From JBBQXY01 sp051004815 (GTDB lineage: Bacteria > Chloroflexota > Ktedonobacteria > Ktedonobacterales > Ktedonobacteraceae): 6,819 bases of DNA. A program made the translations under genes and the position numbers. The stretch is taken from positions 1 to 6,819 of the forward strand of contig JBPCJY010000190.1 in assembly GCA_051004815.1 (NCBI GenBank). Reading direction: 5' to 3'. Shown piece after piece: positions 6,726 to 6,819 of this stretch (position 1 is its first letter; every line of letters begins with the position of its first letter). The notes beneath the pieces are model-generated. The model had not been told where the DNA came from, ran no database searches, and worked only from the letters and a program-made list of their open reading frames with translations.

Positions 6726-6788
6726 GCGAAAGTTTTTTCTGGTGGCTGTGAGGTTCAGAAGATCACAGCCACCAGAAAAAACTTTCGC
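6726..6788. repeat. Perfect 26-bp inverted repeat with 11-bp loop
   Basis: The arms 6726-6751 and 6763-6788 are exact reverse complements (outer end GCGAAAG/CTTTCGC, inner end GGCTGTGA/TCACAGCC), separated by 11 bp. Skipping 1 nt on the left and 6 nt on the right, TAGTT (6720-6724) and AACTA (6795-6799) add five more pairs. Inside each arm the T6 or A6 run lies with T before and A after the GC-rich core on both strands. That is opposite to a normal intrinsic terminator, which needs U after the stem. Possible roles are a palindromic mobile or repeat element, a transcript-end stabiliser, or a binding site for a dimeric protein. Confidence 0.9.
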
Positions 6789-6819
6789 TTTAACAACTAT
6801 CGTTTCTCCCAGGCAAAGT

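Noticed and set aside
6726..6788. Calling the inverted repeat a standard bidirectional intrinsic terminator
   Set aside because: Bidirectional terminators have A before and T after the GC core. Here the order is T before and A after, so neither strand gives a U-tail directly after the hairpin core.
6537..6819. AGGCAAAGT at 6537-6545 and again at the window end (6811-6819) as possible element ends
   Set aside because: A 9-bp direct match in AT-rich DNA with no transposase or terminal inverted repeats is too weak to support an insertion.

Overview
The window holds two complete genes, both on the minus strand, with rich regulatory DNA between and around them. Reading along transcription (right to left), the order is: a roughly 400-bp non-coding stretch with a striking 26-bp perfect inverted repeat and a candidate promoter; a large membrane-anchored DUF4012 protein (1069 aa, TTG start); a sigma-70-type promoter; a valine T-box riboswitch; the valyl-tRNA synthetase gene valS (906 aa); and an intrinsic-terminator-like hairpin preceded by a run of 17 G in the transcript.

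Organism: a bacterium with mid-range GC. A T-box in front of an aminoacyl-tRNA synthetase gene together with a long DUF4012 protein fits Chloroflexota (Ktedonobacteria-like) better than Firmicutes or Actinobacteria. This is inference from gene content and remembered family distribution. There is no rRNA or other marker to confirm it.

valS region (1-3196): the leader can be folded almost completely by eye. Stem I has a GUC (valine) specifier, an AGAGAG bulge and a GGCUGCGA distal loop. Stem II is a long hairpin. The T-box bulge UGGUACC sits in an antiterminator whose 3' strand is shared with a 12-bp terminator followed by U5. Uncharged tRNA-Val should therefore switch valS on. ValRS itself has every expected motif (HLGH, KMSKS, editing domain, Cys pairs, C-terminal coiled coil).

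DUF4012 region (3212-6421): the protein combines a cytoplasmic helix-turn-helix-like N-terminus that recalls transposase/integrase N-terminal domains, a long acidic low-complexity linker with an internal 22-residue duplication, one transmembrane helix, and a large extracytoplasmic part carrying the DUF4012 core. The function is unknown. The layout resembles membrane-tethered DNA-binding or cell-envelope proteins.

The two genes need not be functionally linked. The valS promoter lies only 15 bp beyond the DUF4012 stop codon, and no separate terminator is visible there, so the T-box may also filter read-through from the upstream gene. No mobile element, CRISPR array, rRNA or tRNA gene was found.
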